Positions 32,718 to 42,513 of a stretch of DNA of 64,000 nt are shown here, in pieces (within the stretch, counting starts at the first letter, position 1; each line of letters opens with the position of its first letter). The stretch is from Lysobacterales bacterium 15-68-25. GTDB lineage: Bacteria > Pseudomonadota > Gammaproteobacteria > Xanthomonadales > Rhodanobacteraceae. The notes under the pieces are model-generated. The model was not told the DNA's origin. It saw nothing but the letters and a program-made list of their open reading frames with translations, and searched no databases. The DNA is taken from contig NCKB01000010.1 of NCBI GenBank assembly GCA_002279065.1, forward strand, positions 122,033 through 186,032, written 5' to 3'. The translations under genes were made by a program, and so were the position numbers.

Positions 32718-33887
32718 ATGGCTGTCCGTCTTGACCCGCTCGATCTGTACGATGTCCGCTCGCTGCTCACTGATGAGGAGCGCATGGTGCAGGATGCAGT
32801 GGGCCGCTTCGTCGATGAGAAGGTGCTGCCGATCATCGGCGACTGCTTCGACCAGGGCCGCTTCCCGAAGGAACTGATCCCGGAGATCGCCTCGCTGGGC
32901 CTGCTCGGCGCGACCATTCCGGAGCAGTACGGCTGCGCCGGCATGAACGGCGTGAGCTACGGACTGATCTGCCAGGAGCTGGAGCGCGGCGATTCGGGCC
33001 TGCGCAGCTTCGCCTCGGTGCAGAGCTCGCTGTGCATGTATCCGATCTACGCCTACGGCACCGAAGAGCAGAAGATGCAGTACCTGCCGAAGATGGCGGC
33101 GGGCGAGATCATCGGCTGCTTCGGCCTGACCGAGCCGCATGGCGGCTCCGATCCGGCCAACATGAAGACGCATGCCAAGAAAGATGGCGGCGACTGGGTG
33201 ATCAACGGCGCCAAGATGTGGATCACCAACGGCAACCTGGCGAACATCGCCATCGTCTGGGCGCAGACCGAGGACGGCATCCAGGGCTTCATCGTGCCGA
33301 CCGACACCAAAGGTTTCACCGCGCAGGAAGTGCACAAGAAGATGAGCCTGCGCGCCTCGGTCACCTCGGCGCTGTTCTTCGACAACGTGCGCGTGCCGGA
33401 AGCCAACCGCCTGCCCAACGTTAAGGGCCTCAAAGGTCCGCTGGGCTGCCTGACCCAGGCGCGCTACGGCATCACCTGGGGCCCGATCGGCGCCGCCCAG
33501 GCCTGCCTGAAGGAAGTGCTCGACTACACCGCCGAGCGCGTACTGTTCGGCCGTCCGCTTTCGGCCAACCAGGCGGTGCAGATCAAGATGGCCGACATGG
33601 CCCGTCGCATCACCGCGGCGCAGCTGCTGTCGCTGCAGCTCGGCCGCCTGAAGGACGCCGGCAAGATGCAGCCGACCCAGGTCTCGCTGGCCAAGTGGAA
33701 CAACTGCCGCATGGCCATCGACATCGCGCGCGAGTGCCGCGACATCCTCGGCGGCGCCGGCATCACCACCGAGCACACCGCGATCCGCCACGCGCTGAAC
33801 CTGGAGTCGGTGATCACCTACGAGGGCACCGAGACCGTGCATCAGCTGGTGGTCGGCCGCGAGCTGACGGGCATCAACGCGTTCTGA
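32718..33887 (+). CDS. gcdH: Acyl-CoA dehydrogenase, glutaryl-CoA dehydrogenase type
   Basis: A 389-residue flavin acyl-CoA dehydrogenase. The family motifs CFGLTEPHGGSDP and VINGAKMWITNG are present. The C-terminal TYEGTETVHQLVVGRELTG carries the catalytic base glutamate in the position used by glutaryl-CoA dehydrogenases, which oxidise and decarboxylate glutaryl-CoA to crotonyl-CoA in lysine and tryptophan breakdown. Substrate is inferred from this signature and the 'LGARGI'-free, GcdH-like N-terminus. An ALDH7-type enzyme at 56883 would fit the same pathway. Confidence 0.85.
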   Translation: MAVRLDPLDLYDVRSLLTDEERMVQDAVGRFVDEKVLPIIGDCFDQGRFPKELIPEIASLGLLGATIPEQYGCAGMNGVSYGLICQELERGDSGLRSFASVQSSLCMYPIYAYGTEEQKMQYLPKMAAGEIIGCFGLTEPHGGSDPANMKTHAKKDGGDWVINGAKMWITNGNLANIAIVWAQTEDGIQGFIVPTDTKGFTAQEVHKKMSLRASVTSALFFDNVRVPEANRLPNVKGLKGPLGCLTQARYGITWGPIGAAQACLKEVLDYTAERVLFGRPLSANQAVQIKMADMARRITAAQLLSLQLGRLKDAGKMQPTQVSLAKWNNCRMAIDIARECRDILGGAGITTEHTAIRHALNLESVITYEGTETVHQLVVGRELTGINAF

Positions 33888-33912
33888 CGGTTGGTGCAAG
33901 GAACACCCGCGC

Positions 33913-33995
33913 CGTCATCCCAGCGCAAGCTGGGATCCAGTGCCTTTGCCGTCACGGCAGAGAGACGCTGGGTTCCGGCCTGTGCCGGAATGACG
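33913..33995. repeat. REP-like inverted repeat element
   Basis: Two 30-base arms in inverted orientation, CGTCATCCCAGCGCAAGCTG... on the left and ...GTGCCGGAATGACG on the right, with roughly three quarters identity. Each arm is itself a small palindrome. The sequence style (CGTCATTCCGGC...) is that of dispersed palindromic elements common in Xanthomonadales intergenic regions. It lies between gcdH and a GNAT gene and may act as a transcript end or RNA stabiliser. Confidence 0.75.
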
Positions 33996-34035
33996 GTGAG
34001 GGCGAACAGATATCCCAGGCCAGAGTGTCCCTAGC

Positions 34036-34578
34036 ATGAGCTGGCAAGACCTCCGCATCGAAACCGATCGCCTGATCCTGCGTCCGACCCGGCCGGAGGA
34101 TTTCGAGGGCTGGGCGCAGCTGATGGGCGACGGGGAGAACTCGCATCACATCGGCGGCCCGCAGCCGCGGCCGGTGGCCTGGCGTGGCTTTCTCTCCATG
34201 GCCGGGGCCTGGGCGATCCAGGGCTACGGCATGTTCTCGGTGATCGAGAAGGCCAGCGGCCGCTGGCTCGGCCGGCTCGGGCCGTGGTGCCCCGAGGGCT
34301 GGCCCGGCACCGAGGTGGGCTGGGGCCTGCTGCGCGAGGCCTGGGGCAAGGGCTACGCCACCGAGGGTTCGGCCGCCGCGATCGACTGGGCGTTCGACCA
34401 TCTCGGCTGGACCGAGGTGATCCATACCATCGCGCCGGACAACCTCGCTTCGCAGCAGGTGGCCCGGCGACTGGGCTCCACCTTGCTCGGGCCGGCACGC
34501 TTGCCGGAGCCGTTCCAGGATCTCGCCGTCGAAGCGTGGGGCCAGAGCCGCGAAGCCTGGCGTCGCCGCCGCGCATGA
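34036..34578 (+). CDS. GNAT family N-acetyltransferase (RimJ/RimL type)
   Basis: A 180-residue acetyltransferase of the ETDRLILRPTRPEDFEGW type. The acetyl-CoA pyrophosphate-binding region is visible at GLLREAWGKGYATEGSAAA, and NLASQQVARRLGS is typical of the RimJ/RimL branch that acetylates ribosomal proteins or small molecules. Substrate unknown. Its stop overlaps the start of the next gene (ATGA). Confidence 0.85.
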   Translation: MSWQDLRIETDRLILRPTRPEDFEGWAQLMGDGENSHHIGGPQPRPVAWRGFLSMAGAWAIQGYGMFSVIEKASGRWLGRLGPWCPEGWPGTEVGWGLLREAWGKGYATEGSAAAIDWAFDHLGWTEVIHTIAPDNLASQQVARRLGSTLLGPARLPEPFQDLAVEAWGQSREAWRRRRA

Positions 34579-35081
34579 GCCACGTGCCGCCAGCGCTGTT
34601 CGTCGCGCTCACCGAACTGGTGCCCGAGCTGCACGTGTACTGTGCCGATCCTTGGTGCCTGATCGGCAGCGCCGGAGCGCTGATGCTCGGTGCCGAGGTG
34701 AGCGTGGCCGATGTCGACGTGCTGGTTTCGCGCACCGATGCCGACGCGCTGATGGCGCGGTGGGTCGATCGTCGCGACGACACCCATGCTCCGGCCGATG
34801 GCGACCGCTTCCGCTCGCACTTCGCCCGCTTCCGCTTCCCCGGCCTGCCGGTGGAGGTGATGGGGGGCCTGGAGCTGGACGCTGGCGAAGGCTGGCAGCC
34901 GGTGTCGCCGGGCAAGCTGGTGCTGGTCGGCCTGCAGGGCCTTGCGGTGCCGGTGCCTTCGCTGGACGACCAGATCCGCATCTTCGAATCCTTCGGTCGC
35001 GACAAGGATCGTGCGCGTGCCGCAGCGTTGCGCAAGCTGCGCCAGCCACCCTCCGTGCTGCCGATCGTGTCCTCTTCCTGA
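34575..35081 (+). CDS. Nucleotidyltransferase-fold protein of unknown substrate
   Basis: A 168-residue protein with a minimal nucleotidyltransferase look: a GSAGALMLGAEVSVADVDVLVS segment, in which GS and D-x-D could be the catalytic site, and a later VEVMGGLELD that could supply the third acidic residue. Such domains occur in antitoxin/toxin pairs and drug-modifying enzymes. Translational coupling to the GNAT gene upstream suggests a joint function, but nothing else identifies it. The start codon at 34575 is set by the ATGA overlap. Confidence 0.6.
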   Translation: MSHVPPALFVALTELVPELHVYCADPWCLIGSAGALMLGAEVSVADVDVLVSRTDADALMARWVDRRDDTHAPADGDRFRSHFARFRFPGLPVEVMGGLELDAGEGWQPVSPGKLVLVGLQGLAVPVPSLDDQIRIFESFGRDKDRARAAALRKLRQPPSVLPIVSSS

Positions 35082-35123
35082 CGGCTGTCCGCAGCCATCT
35101 TCCGCCTCCAAGACGAACCCGCC

Positions 35124-37391
35124 ATGACCGCCATTCCGTTCGCCATCACCGCCCGCCACAAGGGCTTCAACCGCGCCGAGATCGTCGACCAGAACTTCAC
35201 CGAGTTCGTGCAGTTGTGGCAGGGCGAGGTGCGTGCCGCGCCGCGTGACGACCAGCCGGTACTTCCGGGCAGCGCGCTCGACGCGCGCGGCTTCCGCGAG
35301 CTGTTCGAGTCGCAGCTGATCAGCCGCCATCTCGACCTGATGGCGCGCGTGCTGCGCGTGCAGAACAAGGTGTTCTACACCATCGGTTCGAGCGGCCACG
35401 AAGGCAACGCAATGGTGGCGCGGCTGACCCGCCACACCGACCCGGCGTTCCTGCACTACCGCTCCGGCGGCTTCATGGCCGAGCGCTTCCGCAAGCTGCC
35501 GGGGATGGATCCGGTGATGGATTCGGCGCTGTCGTTCGCCGCCAGCAAGGACGACCCGGCTTCGGGCGGCCGCCACAAGGTGTGGGGTTCCAAGCCGCTC
35601 TGGGTGTTGCCGCAGACCTCGACCATCGCCTCGCACCTGCCCAAGGCGCTGGGTACCGCGGTCGCCATCGATCACGCCCGCCGCATCGGCCACACCCTGC
35701 CGATCCCGGACGACTCCATCGCGATCTGCTCGTTCGGCGATGCGTCCAGCAACCACGCCACCGCGCAGACCGCGTTCAACGCGGCGGGCTGGACCGCCTA
35801 CCAGAAGCTGCCTGCGCCGGTGCTGTTCGTGTGCGAGGACAACGGCATCGGCATCTCGGTGAAGACGCCGACCGGCTGGGTCGCCAGCAACTACCGGCAG
35901 CGTTCCAACCTGGATTATTTCTTCGCCGACGGCCTGGACCTGGCCGAAGGCTACGCCCAGGTGCAGCGCGCGGTGGAACACTGCCGCAGCACGCGCCGGC
36001 CGACCTTCCTGCACCTGAAGACCACCCGCGTGATGGGCCACGCCGGTACCGACTTCGAGATCGAGTGGCGCTCGATCGAGGAACTGGTGGCGGTGGAGTC
36101 CACCGACCCGCTGCTGCGCTCGGCAGCGATCGCACTGGAGTCCGGCCTGTACTCGAAGGACGATCTGCTCAATCTCTACGAAGCGACCCGCAAGCGCTGC
36201 TTCGCCGCCGCCGAGGAGGCCGACCGCCGACCCAAGCTGGAGCGCCTGGACGACGTCATGGCCCCGCTGGCGCCATACACGCCGGCCAAGGTGAAGGCCG
36301 AGGCCGAGCGCGCCGACTACGCCGAGGCCCGCCTGAAGGCGTTCGGCAGCGAGGCCAAGCTGCCGGAGAACCAGCCGCCGCGGCACCTGGCGATCCAGAT
36401 CGGCCAGGCGCTGCACGACATTATGGCCAAGTACCCCGAGTCGCTGCTGTTCGGCGAGGACGTGGCGCAGAAGGGCGGCGTGTATACGGTCACCAAGGGC
36501 CTGCACAAGACCTTCAAGAACACCCGCGTGTTCAACACGCTGCTGGACGAGACGATCATCCTCGGCCTGGCCCAGGGCTACGCCAACATGGGCATGCTGC
36601 CGATCCCGGAAATCCAGTATCTGGCCTACTTCCACAACGCCGGCGACCAGATCCGCGGCGAGGCGGCCAGCCTGCAGTTCTTCTCCAACGACCAGTACCG
36701 CAACCCGCTGGTGATGCGCGTGGCGTCGCTGGGCTACCAGCGCGGCTTCGGCGGCCACTTCCACAACGACAACTCGATCGCCGCGCTGCGCGACATCCCG
36801 GGACTCGTCGTCGGCTGCCCGAGCCGCGGCGACGACGCGGCGACGATGCTGCGCACGCTGACCGCACTGGCGAAGGTGGACGGCCGCGTCTGCGCCTTCC
36901 TCGAGCCGATCGCGCTGTACATGACCAAGGACCTGTACGAGGCCGGCGACGGCCAGTGGCAGTTCGCCTATCCAGCACCGGGCGAGGCGATGACGCTGGG
37001 CGAGGGCCGTGTCTACGACGAGGGCGCCGACGACCTGGTGGTGTTCACCTTCGGCAACGGCGTGCCGATGGCGCTGCGCGCCGCGCGCACCATCGAAGCG
37101 GAGCTGAAGTGGACGGTGCGCGTGGTCGACCTGCGCTGGCTGGCGCCGCTCAACGACGCCTTCATCGCCGCGCAGGCGAAGAACGCCAAGCGCATCCTGG
37201 TGCTGGACGAGGGTCGCAAGAGCGCTGGCGTGGGCGAGGGCGTGATCACCGCGATCGTCGAGGCGGGCTTCGGTGCCACGCCGCTGACGCGTGTGGTCGG
37301 CGCCGACACCTTCACTCCGCTGGCCGGTGCCGCCTTCCTGGTGCTGCCGGGCGAGGCCGACGTGGTGGCCGCGGCGCGCACACTGGCCTGA
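35124..37391 (+). CDS. 2-oxoacid dehydrogenase E1, fused alpha and beta subunits
   Basis: A 755-residue thiamine-diphosphate enzyme combining both halves of a branched-chain-type 2-oxoacid dehydrogenase E1. Residues about 50-400 are the alpha part (FYTIGSSGHEGNAMVARL; TDP-binding GDASSNHATAQTAFN). Residues about 410-755 are the beta part (LLFGEDVAQKGGVYTVTKGL; RVVDLRWLAPL). Such fusions occur in several proteobacteria. No lipoyl E2 or E3 gene is adjacent, so the partner and substrate (branched-chain or other 2-oxoacids) cannot be told from here. Confidence 0.88.
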   Translation: MTAIPFAITARHKGFNRAEIVDQNFTEFVQLWQGEVRAAPRDDQPVLPGSALDARGFRELFESQLISRHLDLMARVLRVQNKVFYTIGSSGHEGNAMVARLTRHTDPAFLHYRSGGFMAERFRKLPGMDPVMDSALSFAASKDDPASGGRHKVWGSKPLWVLPQTSTIASHLPKALGTAVAIDHARRIGHTLPIPDDSIAICSFGDASSNHATAQTAFNAAGWTAYQKLPAPVLFVCEDNGIGISVKTPTGWVASNYRQRSNLDYFFADGLDLAEGYAQVQRAVEHCRSTRRPTFLHLKTTRVMGHAGTDFEIEWRSIEELVAVESTDPLLRSAAIALESGLYSKDDLLNLYEATRKRCFAAAEEADRRPKLERLDDVMAPLAPYTPAKVKAEAERADYAEARLKAFGSEAKLPENQPPRHLAIQIGQALHDIMAKYPESLLFGEDVAQKGGVYTVTKGLHKTFKNTRVFNTLLDETIILGLAQGYANMGMLPIPEIQYLAYFHNAGDQIRGEAASLQFFSNDQYRNPLVMRVASLGYQRGFGGHFHNDNSIAALRDIPGLVVGCPSRGDDAATMLRTLTALAKVDGRVCAFLEPIALYMTKDLYEAGDGQWQFAYPAPGEAMTLGEGRVYDEGADDLVVFTFGNGVPMALRAARTIEAELKWTVRVVDLRWLAPLNDAFIAAQAKNAKRILVLDEGRKSAGVGEGVITAIVEAGFGATPLTRVVGADTFTPLAGAAFLVLPGEADVVAAARTLA

Positions 37392-37415
37392 AGCCGGTCC
37401 GCCGGACGGGCCGGA

Positions 37416-39146
37416 TCAGCCGGCCATCCGGCGCGGCACGTTCGGCTCTTCCGGTCGCCGCTGCAGGCAGGCCCGGTTGCGACCGGCCATCTTTGCGTCG
37501 TACATCGCCTGGTCGGCACGTGCCACCAGACTGTCGATCGAGTCGGTGGCGCGGCGGATCGCCACGCCGATGCTCACGGTCAGGGTGAGCCGATCGCCGT
37601 CCACCGGAATCTCCAGTCGGTGGATGCGCCGGCACATGCGGGTGGCGACCAGCATGGCTTCCTCCGCCCCCGCACCGTCGACCAGGGCGACGAATTCCTC
37701 GCCGCCGTAGCGGCCCAGCAGGTCGCCCGGGCGCAGCTCCTGGCGCAGCGCATCGGCCACCGCCACCAGTGCCTCGTCGCCCGCGGCGTGGCCACGCTTG
37801 TCGTTGAGCTTCTTGAAGTGGTCGAGATCCAGGAACAGCAACGCCTGAGGTCGCGAGGACAGGGTGCTCATGGCCAGGATCGCGGCCTCGTTCCATGCGC
37901 GCCGGTTGAGCAGTTGGGTCAGCGAATCCCGGTCCGCCAGCACGCGGACCTGGTCGCGGTCGCGACGGATCAGCAGGGCGCGGTCGGCCAGGCCGAACGA
38001 CAGCACGATCGCCTCGAACGCACCCGCCGCCAGGCCTGCGTCGTTGAGCCAGGGCAGGGCAGGCAGGGCGCCGTTGACCTGGGCGCTGGTCATCGCGGTG
38101 AGCGCCAGCAGCGGCGTCCAGCCGGCCAGGAAGAACCAGGCGTGGCGCGAGCCGCGGAAGGCGGCAATCACCGAGGCCAGCAGGAGCAGGGCGGCTCCCA
38201 GCGTGAGCAACGGATTGACCAGCAGTTGCCCGATACCTTCCAGCGCCGGGATCTGGCTGCAGCGCATCAGCACCACGGCGACCATGCCGACGGCCAGGGA
38301 CAGCACCGGCACGCGCAGCAACGGTGCGAAACGCTGCAGTTCGCAGAAGCGCGTCATGAACAGCGAAGCAAACGCGACCGACAGAGCCACCGCGGCCGAG
38401 CCGACGGTGATCGACAGGCCCGCGAGCCAGTCCATCCCCAGCGGGTGGTAGACGAAACCGGTCTGGATGCCCTGGATCGCCGCGTAGCAGACCAGGTAGG
38501 CCGCGTACCAGGCGAAGGTGAGGTCGCGCAGGATCAGGCCGAAGCAGGTCGCCATCAGGGCCATGGCCAGCATCACCGCCAGCGCGGAACTGGCGAACAC
38601 CAGCCAGTGCGCGTCTTCGCCGAGGTAATGGTTCCAGTCCTGCAGCCGGAAGGTCACGGGTGCAGCGATGCGCGAGGAGGGTTCGAACTTCAGCAACAGC
38701 GGCCAGGAGGCGGGCAGTTCGCGGCCGAGCACGAAAGCCAGGCGCCCGTGTCCGTGCGGCCCGTTGCCGAAATCATCCAGCGCAAGTGAAACGTTGTGTC
38801 CGTTCTGGTCGTAGAGGGTCACCGTGCCCAAAGGTGGCGGATAGATGCTGAGGACGCGCTCCTCCTGTACCCAGGGCGCCCCCGGACTGAGCACCACCCA
38901 GGTGCCCAGGGGGCCTTTCGGGAGGCGGAACAGCAGGTTGGGATCGAAGCGTTGCAGTTCGCCGCCGCGATATTCGGCCAGGATCTTTTGCGGGGTGTCG
39001 CCGGCGCGCACGTCGCGCCACGCACCGCCAAGCGGCGATGCGGCGAAAGCCTCCCCGGCCAGCAGCAGTCCGAGCAGGCAAAAGGCGAGCGCCACCAGCC
39101 GCTGTCGGCAGCCGACGCGCTCCGGTTTGGCCTGCATGCGACGCAT
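37416..39146 (-). CDS. Membrane diguanylate cyclase with 7TMR-DISM-like sensor
   Basis: A 576-residue protein: signal peptide (LVALAFCLLGLLLAGEAFAA), a periplasmic beta-rich domain (about 35-170), seven or so membrane helices (about 175-390) and a C-terminal GGDEF domain. The active-site loop is RYGGEEFVAL, preceded five residues earlier by an RPGD inhibitory site, so it should make cyclic di-GMP with product feedback. The layout matches the 7TMR-DISM sensor class. It is convergent with the E1 gene. A PilZ protein at 2192 could be one reader of its product, though no link is visible. Confidence 0.9.
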   Translation of the reverse strand: MRRMQAKPERVGCRQRLVALAFCLLGLLLAGEAFAASPLGGAWRDVRAGDTPQKILAEYRGGELQRFDPNLLFRLPKGPLGTWVVLSPGAPWVQEERVLSIYPPPLGTVTLYDQNGHNVSLALDDFGNGPHGHGRLAFVLGRELPASWPLLLKFEPSSRIAAPVTFRLQDWNHYLGEDAHWLVFASSALAVMLAMALMATCFGLILRDLTFAWYAAYLVCYAAIQGIQTGFVYHPLGMDWLAGLSITVGSAAVALSVAFASLFMTRFCELQRFAPLLRVPVLSLAVGMVAVVLMRCSQIPALEGIGQLLVNPLLTLGAALLLLASVIAAFRGSRHAWFFLAGWTPLLALTAMTSAQVNGALPALPWLNDAGLAAGAFEAIVLSFGLADRALLIRRDRDQVRVLADRDSLTQLLNRRAWNEAAILAMSTLSSRPQALLFLDLDHFKKLNDKRGHAAGDEALVAVADALRQELRPGDLLGRYGGEEFVALVDGAGAEEAMLVATRMCRRIHRLEIPVDGDRLTLTVSIGVAIRRATDSIDSLVARADQAMYDAKMAGRNRACLQRRPEEPNVPRRMAG

Positions 39147-39211
39147 GTACCCGTCCCTTCATGCCCGGCATGTGCCGGTGGATGGCGCAAAAGCGCCGCC
39201 TCGCCAGTCCC

Positions 39212-39257
39212 GCGCCGGTTGGCGCAATAACTGACCTGACAAACTAACCCAGGTCAG
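39212..39257. repeat. Two hairpin-forming inverted repeats upstream of the GGDEF gene
   Basis: GCGCC-GGTT-GGCGC (39212-39225) followed by CTGACCTG, 11 bases, CAGGTCAG (39231-39257). The second is a perfect 8-base dyad. It could be a weak terminator of ppk1 or an operator for the cyclase gene; the tail is not strongly T-rich. Confidence 0.5.
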
Positions 39258-39365
39258 GAAAAGCACGGAACGTGCCATGCGTCACACTTTTGGCGACGAA
39301 CGGTACGGAGGGCCGCCGCAAGCCCGACCGGCAGGTGGTGCGATCGATGCGTGCCCCGGCGCAGC

Positions 39366-41531
39366 TCAGCCAGCCGGCGCGCCGGCACCGCAGAGCTTCT
39401 CCAGCAGCAACTGCTGCACGTTGCGCATCGCCTGTCCGTTGGACGGCGATGCACGCACGTAGCTGCCGTCGGCCTGCAGCAGTGAGGCGCTGCAGTTGTC
39501 CGCGAGGTACAGATCCAGCTCGCGGCGCACGCGCTGGACCAGCTTCTTGCTCTCGATCGGGAAGCCGGTCTCGACGCGGTGGTCGAGGTTGCGCTCCATC
39601 AGGTCGGCGCTCGCCAGGTAGAGCACCTCGTCGCCGCCGTTGGCGAACCAGTACACCCGGCTGTGCTCGAGGAAGCGGCCGATGATCGAGCGCACGCGGA
39701 TGTTGTGCGACACGCCCGGCACGGCCGGGCGCAGGCAGCACATGCCGCGCACGATCAGGTCGATCTTCACGCCGGCCATGCTGGCCTTGTACAGCGCGCG
39801 GATCACTTTCGCGTCGGTCACCGCATTGACCTTGATGATGATCTGCGCCGGCCGGCCGGCTTCGGCGTGCGCGGTCTCGCGCGCGATCAGGTCGAGCAGG
39901 GTCTTCTTCAGGGTGAACGGCGCATGCAGCAGCTTCTTCATCGCCTGCACCTTGCCCATGCCGGTGAGCTGGCCGAACAGCTTGTGCACGTCCTCGCACA
40001 GCGCCGGGTCCGAGGTGAGCAGGCTGTAGTCGGTGTAGATGCGTGCGTTGCCGGTGTGATAGTTGCCGGTGCCGAGATGGGCGTAGCGCACCAGCTCGCT
40101 GCCCTCGCGACGCTGGATCAGCATCAGCTTGGCGTGGGTCTTCACGCCGACCACGCCGTAGATCACCACCGCGCCGGCCTGCTGCAGGCGGGCGGCAAGG
40201 GTGAGGTTGGATTCCTCGTCGAAGCGCGCGCGCAGCTCGATCACCGCGGTGACCTCCTTGCCGGCGCGGGCGGCGTCGACCAGCGCGTCGACGATCTCGG
40301 AGTTGGCGCCGCTGCGGTACAGTGTCTGCTTGATCGCCAGCACCGCCGGGTCCTTCGCCGCCTGCCGCAGCATGTCCACCACCGGGGTGAACGACTCGTA
40401 CGGGTGCAGCAGCAGCACGTCCTGCTTCGCCAGGGTGACGAAGATGTCCTCGGACTTCTTCAGCGCCTTCGGGATCGCCGGCGTGAACGGGCGGTACTGC
40501 AGCTGCGGGAAACCCGGCTGGCTGGCCACGCTGAACAGTCGCGACAGGTTGACCGGACCGTTCACCTCGTAGACGTCCTGTTCGGCGAGACCGAATTGCC
40601 CGAGCAGGTAATCGACGAGCTTCCTCGGGCAGTTGTCCGCCACCTCCAGCCGCACCGCGTCGCCGAAGCGACGGGTGTAGAGGCCGCCGCGCAGCGCGCG
40701 GGCGAGGTCGTCGACGTCCTCGGGGTCGATGTCCAGGTCGGCGTTGCGGGTCAGGCGGAACTGGTAGCAGCCGTGCACCTGCATGCCGGGGAACAGTTCG
40801 TCCACGTGGGCGTGGATCACCGAGGACAGCATCACCTGGTTCTCGCCGCCCTCGCAGATGTCGTCCGGCAGCCGGATCAGCCGTGGCAGCACGCGCGGTG
40901 CCGGCACGATCGCCAAACCCGAGTCGCGGCCGAACGCATCCACGCCCTCCAGCTGCACGATGAAGTTCAGGCTCTTGTTCACCAGCAACGGGAACGGGTG
41001 GGTTGGGTCCAGGCCGATCGGCGTGACCAGCGGAGCGACTTCATGCCGGAAGTACCGGCGTACCCAGGCCTTCTGCCGGGTGGTCCACTCGTGGCGACGC
41101 ACGATGCGGATGCCGGCGTTGGCCAGCGCCGGCAGGATGCGCTCGTTGAGGATCGCGTACTGCCGCTCGATCTGCTGGTGGGCGGCGCTGCTGATCATCG
41201 CCAGTGCCTGCTTCGGGGCGATGCCGTCGGGCCCGACCCGCTCGTGCTCGAACGCCACCTGGTCCTTCAGGCCGGCCACGCGGATCTCGAAGAACTCGTC
41301 CATGTTGCTGGAGAAGATCAGCAGGAACTTCAGCCGTTCCTGCAGCGGGGTCTGTTCGTCCAGCGCCTGTTCCAGCACCCGGATGTTGAACTGCAGCTGC
41401 GACAGCTCGCGATGGATGTACAGCGACGGATCGGACAGGTCCGGCGATGCCGGCTGGACCGCCGGCACGATCTCCGGCGACGCGACGGGAGCCGCTTTCT
41501 GGCGTGACTTGGAGGCGTCGCGTCGGGTCAT
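39366..41531 (-). CDS. ppk1: Polyphosphate kinase 1
   Basis: PPK1 polymerises the terminal phosphate of ATP into polyphosphate. The 721-residue protein has the N-terminal helical domain ([19 protein letters not shown]), the [17 protein letters not shown] segment and phospholipase-D-like domains with phosphorylatable histidine in KTHAKL (about 466) plus [16 protein letters not shown] (about 490). The start at 41531 is picked because AGGA lies six bases upstream, overlapping an alternative ATG at 41537. No exopolyphosphatase gene is adjacent. A disordered lysine- and proline-containing N-terminus makes it about 30 residues longer than E. coli PPK1. Confidence 0.95.
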   Translation of the reverse strand: MTRRDASKSRQKAAPVASPEIVPAVQPASPDLSDPSLYIHRELSQLQFNIRVLEQALDEQTPLQERLKFLLIFSSNMDEFFEIRVAGLKDQVAFEHERVGPDGIAPKQALAMISSAAHQQIERQYAILNERILPALANAGIRIVRRHEWTTRQKAWVRRYFRHEVAPLVTPIGLDPTHPFPLLVNKSLNFIVQLEGVDAFGRDSGLAIVPAPRVLPRLIRLPDDICEGGENQVMLSSVIHAHVDELFPGMQVHGCYQFRLTRNADLDIDPEDVDDLARALRGGLYTRRFGDAVRLEVADNCPRKLVDYLLGQFGLAEQDVYEVNGPVNLSRLFSVASQPGFPQLQYRPFTPAIPKALKKSEDIFVTLAKQDVLLLHPYESFTPVVDMLRQAAKDPAVLAIKQTLYRSGANSEIVDALVDAARAGKEVTAVIELRARFDEESNLTLAARLQQAGAVVIYGVVGVKTHAKLMLIQRREGSELVRYAHLGTGNYHTGNARIYTDYSLLTSDPALCEDVHKLFGQLTGMGKVQAMKKLLHAPFTLKKTLLDLIARETAHAEAGRPAQIIIKVNAVTDAKVIRALYKASMAGVKIDLIVRGMCCLRPAVPGVSHNIRVRSIIGRFLEHSRVYWFANGGDEVLYLASADLMERNLDHRVETGFPIESKKLVQRVRRELDLYLADNCSASLLQADGSYVRASPSNGQAMRNVQQLLLEKLCGAGAPAG

Positions 41532-41547
41532 GGGCATTCCTGCATCG

Positions 41548-42393
41548 TCATCGTTCGGACATGTTGCTGCGGTTGATTGACAGGGCCATGACGGTAGCTG
41601 TTTCGGCATCCATCCGCCCGTCCGGTTGAAGGTAGCGGCTGGGCGGAGCACCCAGCACCCGTCGAAATGCCGCAGTGAAGGCACTCGCGCTGGCGTAGCC
41701 GATCTCGGTGGCGACCCGGGTCACCGGCAGTCCCTGGCCCAGCAATGCAAGGGCGGCGAGCAGGCAGGCCTGCTGCCGCCAGAGCGCGAAGCTCATGCCG
41801 GTCTGGGCGCGGAACAGGCGGGTGAAGCTGCGCCGGCTCATGCCGGCCTTGTGCGCCATGGCGTCGATGTCGATTTCCAGCGCAGGGGCTTCGAGCAGGG
41901 CACGGCACAGGCGGGCGAGCCGGTGGTCGCTGGGGAGCGGCGTGGTGAGCGGCAGTTCCGGTGCCGCCGCCACCTCGTCGAGCAGCAGCGCCATGACCCG
42001 CCCATCGCGCCCGTCCAGCGCATATTCGGCGGGAAGATTCACCGCCTCCATCAGCAGCGCGTGCAGCAGGGGCGAGACGTGGATGACCCGGCAGCGGTCG
42101 GGCAGGCCAAGCCGCTGCACCGCGTCGCAGTGCACGTAGGCGCTGCGGGTGGAGACGCCGCCGCTCATGCGCACCTCGTGCGCGACGCCCGGCGGAATCC
42201 ACAACGCCCGGTGCGGCGGGACCACCCAGCCGCCCACCTGGGTGATCACGGTGAGCACGCCGGTGGCGGCGTACAGCAGCTGGCCGCGCTTGTGCGAATG
42301 GCTGGGCAGGACCCGATGCGGCAGGTAGTCGTTGCCGGTGGCCACCACGTCGCGCGGCGTGTCTTCGTAGGCGGTGACGCGGGTATTGCGCAT
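41548..42393 (-). CDS. AraC-family transcriptional regulator with cupin sensor
   Basis: A 281-residue regulator. The N-terminal cupin part ([39 protein letters not shown]) is of the AraC type without a known ligand. The C-terminal double helix-turn-helix ([41 protein letters not shown]) is canonical. The ATG at 42393 follows AGGGG six bases upstream. It is divergent from the Fsr-like exporter gene, 120 bases apart, and probably controls it. Confidence 0.9.
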   Translation of the reverse strand: MRNTRVTAYEDTPRDVVATGNDYLPHRVLPSHSHKRGQLLYAATGVLTVITQVGGWVVPPHRALWIPPGVAHEVRMSGGVSTRSAYVHCDAVQRLGLPDRCRVIHVSPLLHALLMEAVNLPAEYALDGRDGRVMALLLDEVAAAPELPLTTPLPSDHRLARLCRALLEAPALEIDIDAMAHKAGMSRRSFTRLFRAQTGMSFALWRQQACLLAALALLGQGLPVTRVATEIGYASASAFTAAFRRVLGAPPSRYLQPDGRMDAETATVMALSINRSNMSER

Positions 42394-42513
42394 GGCGGAC
42401 CCCTGGTCTGGCCCGGATTCGACAGCAGATGACCCGAAAGCGTACACGGGCCGCCACCCGCATCACTAGAGTGGCCGCCTTCCCCCCTCTGTCGACCCTC
42501 CCGCCCCCATCCC

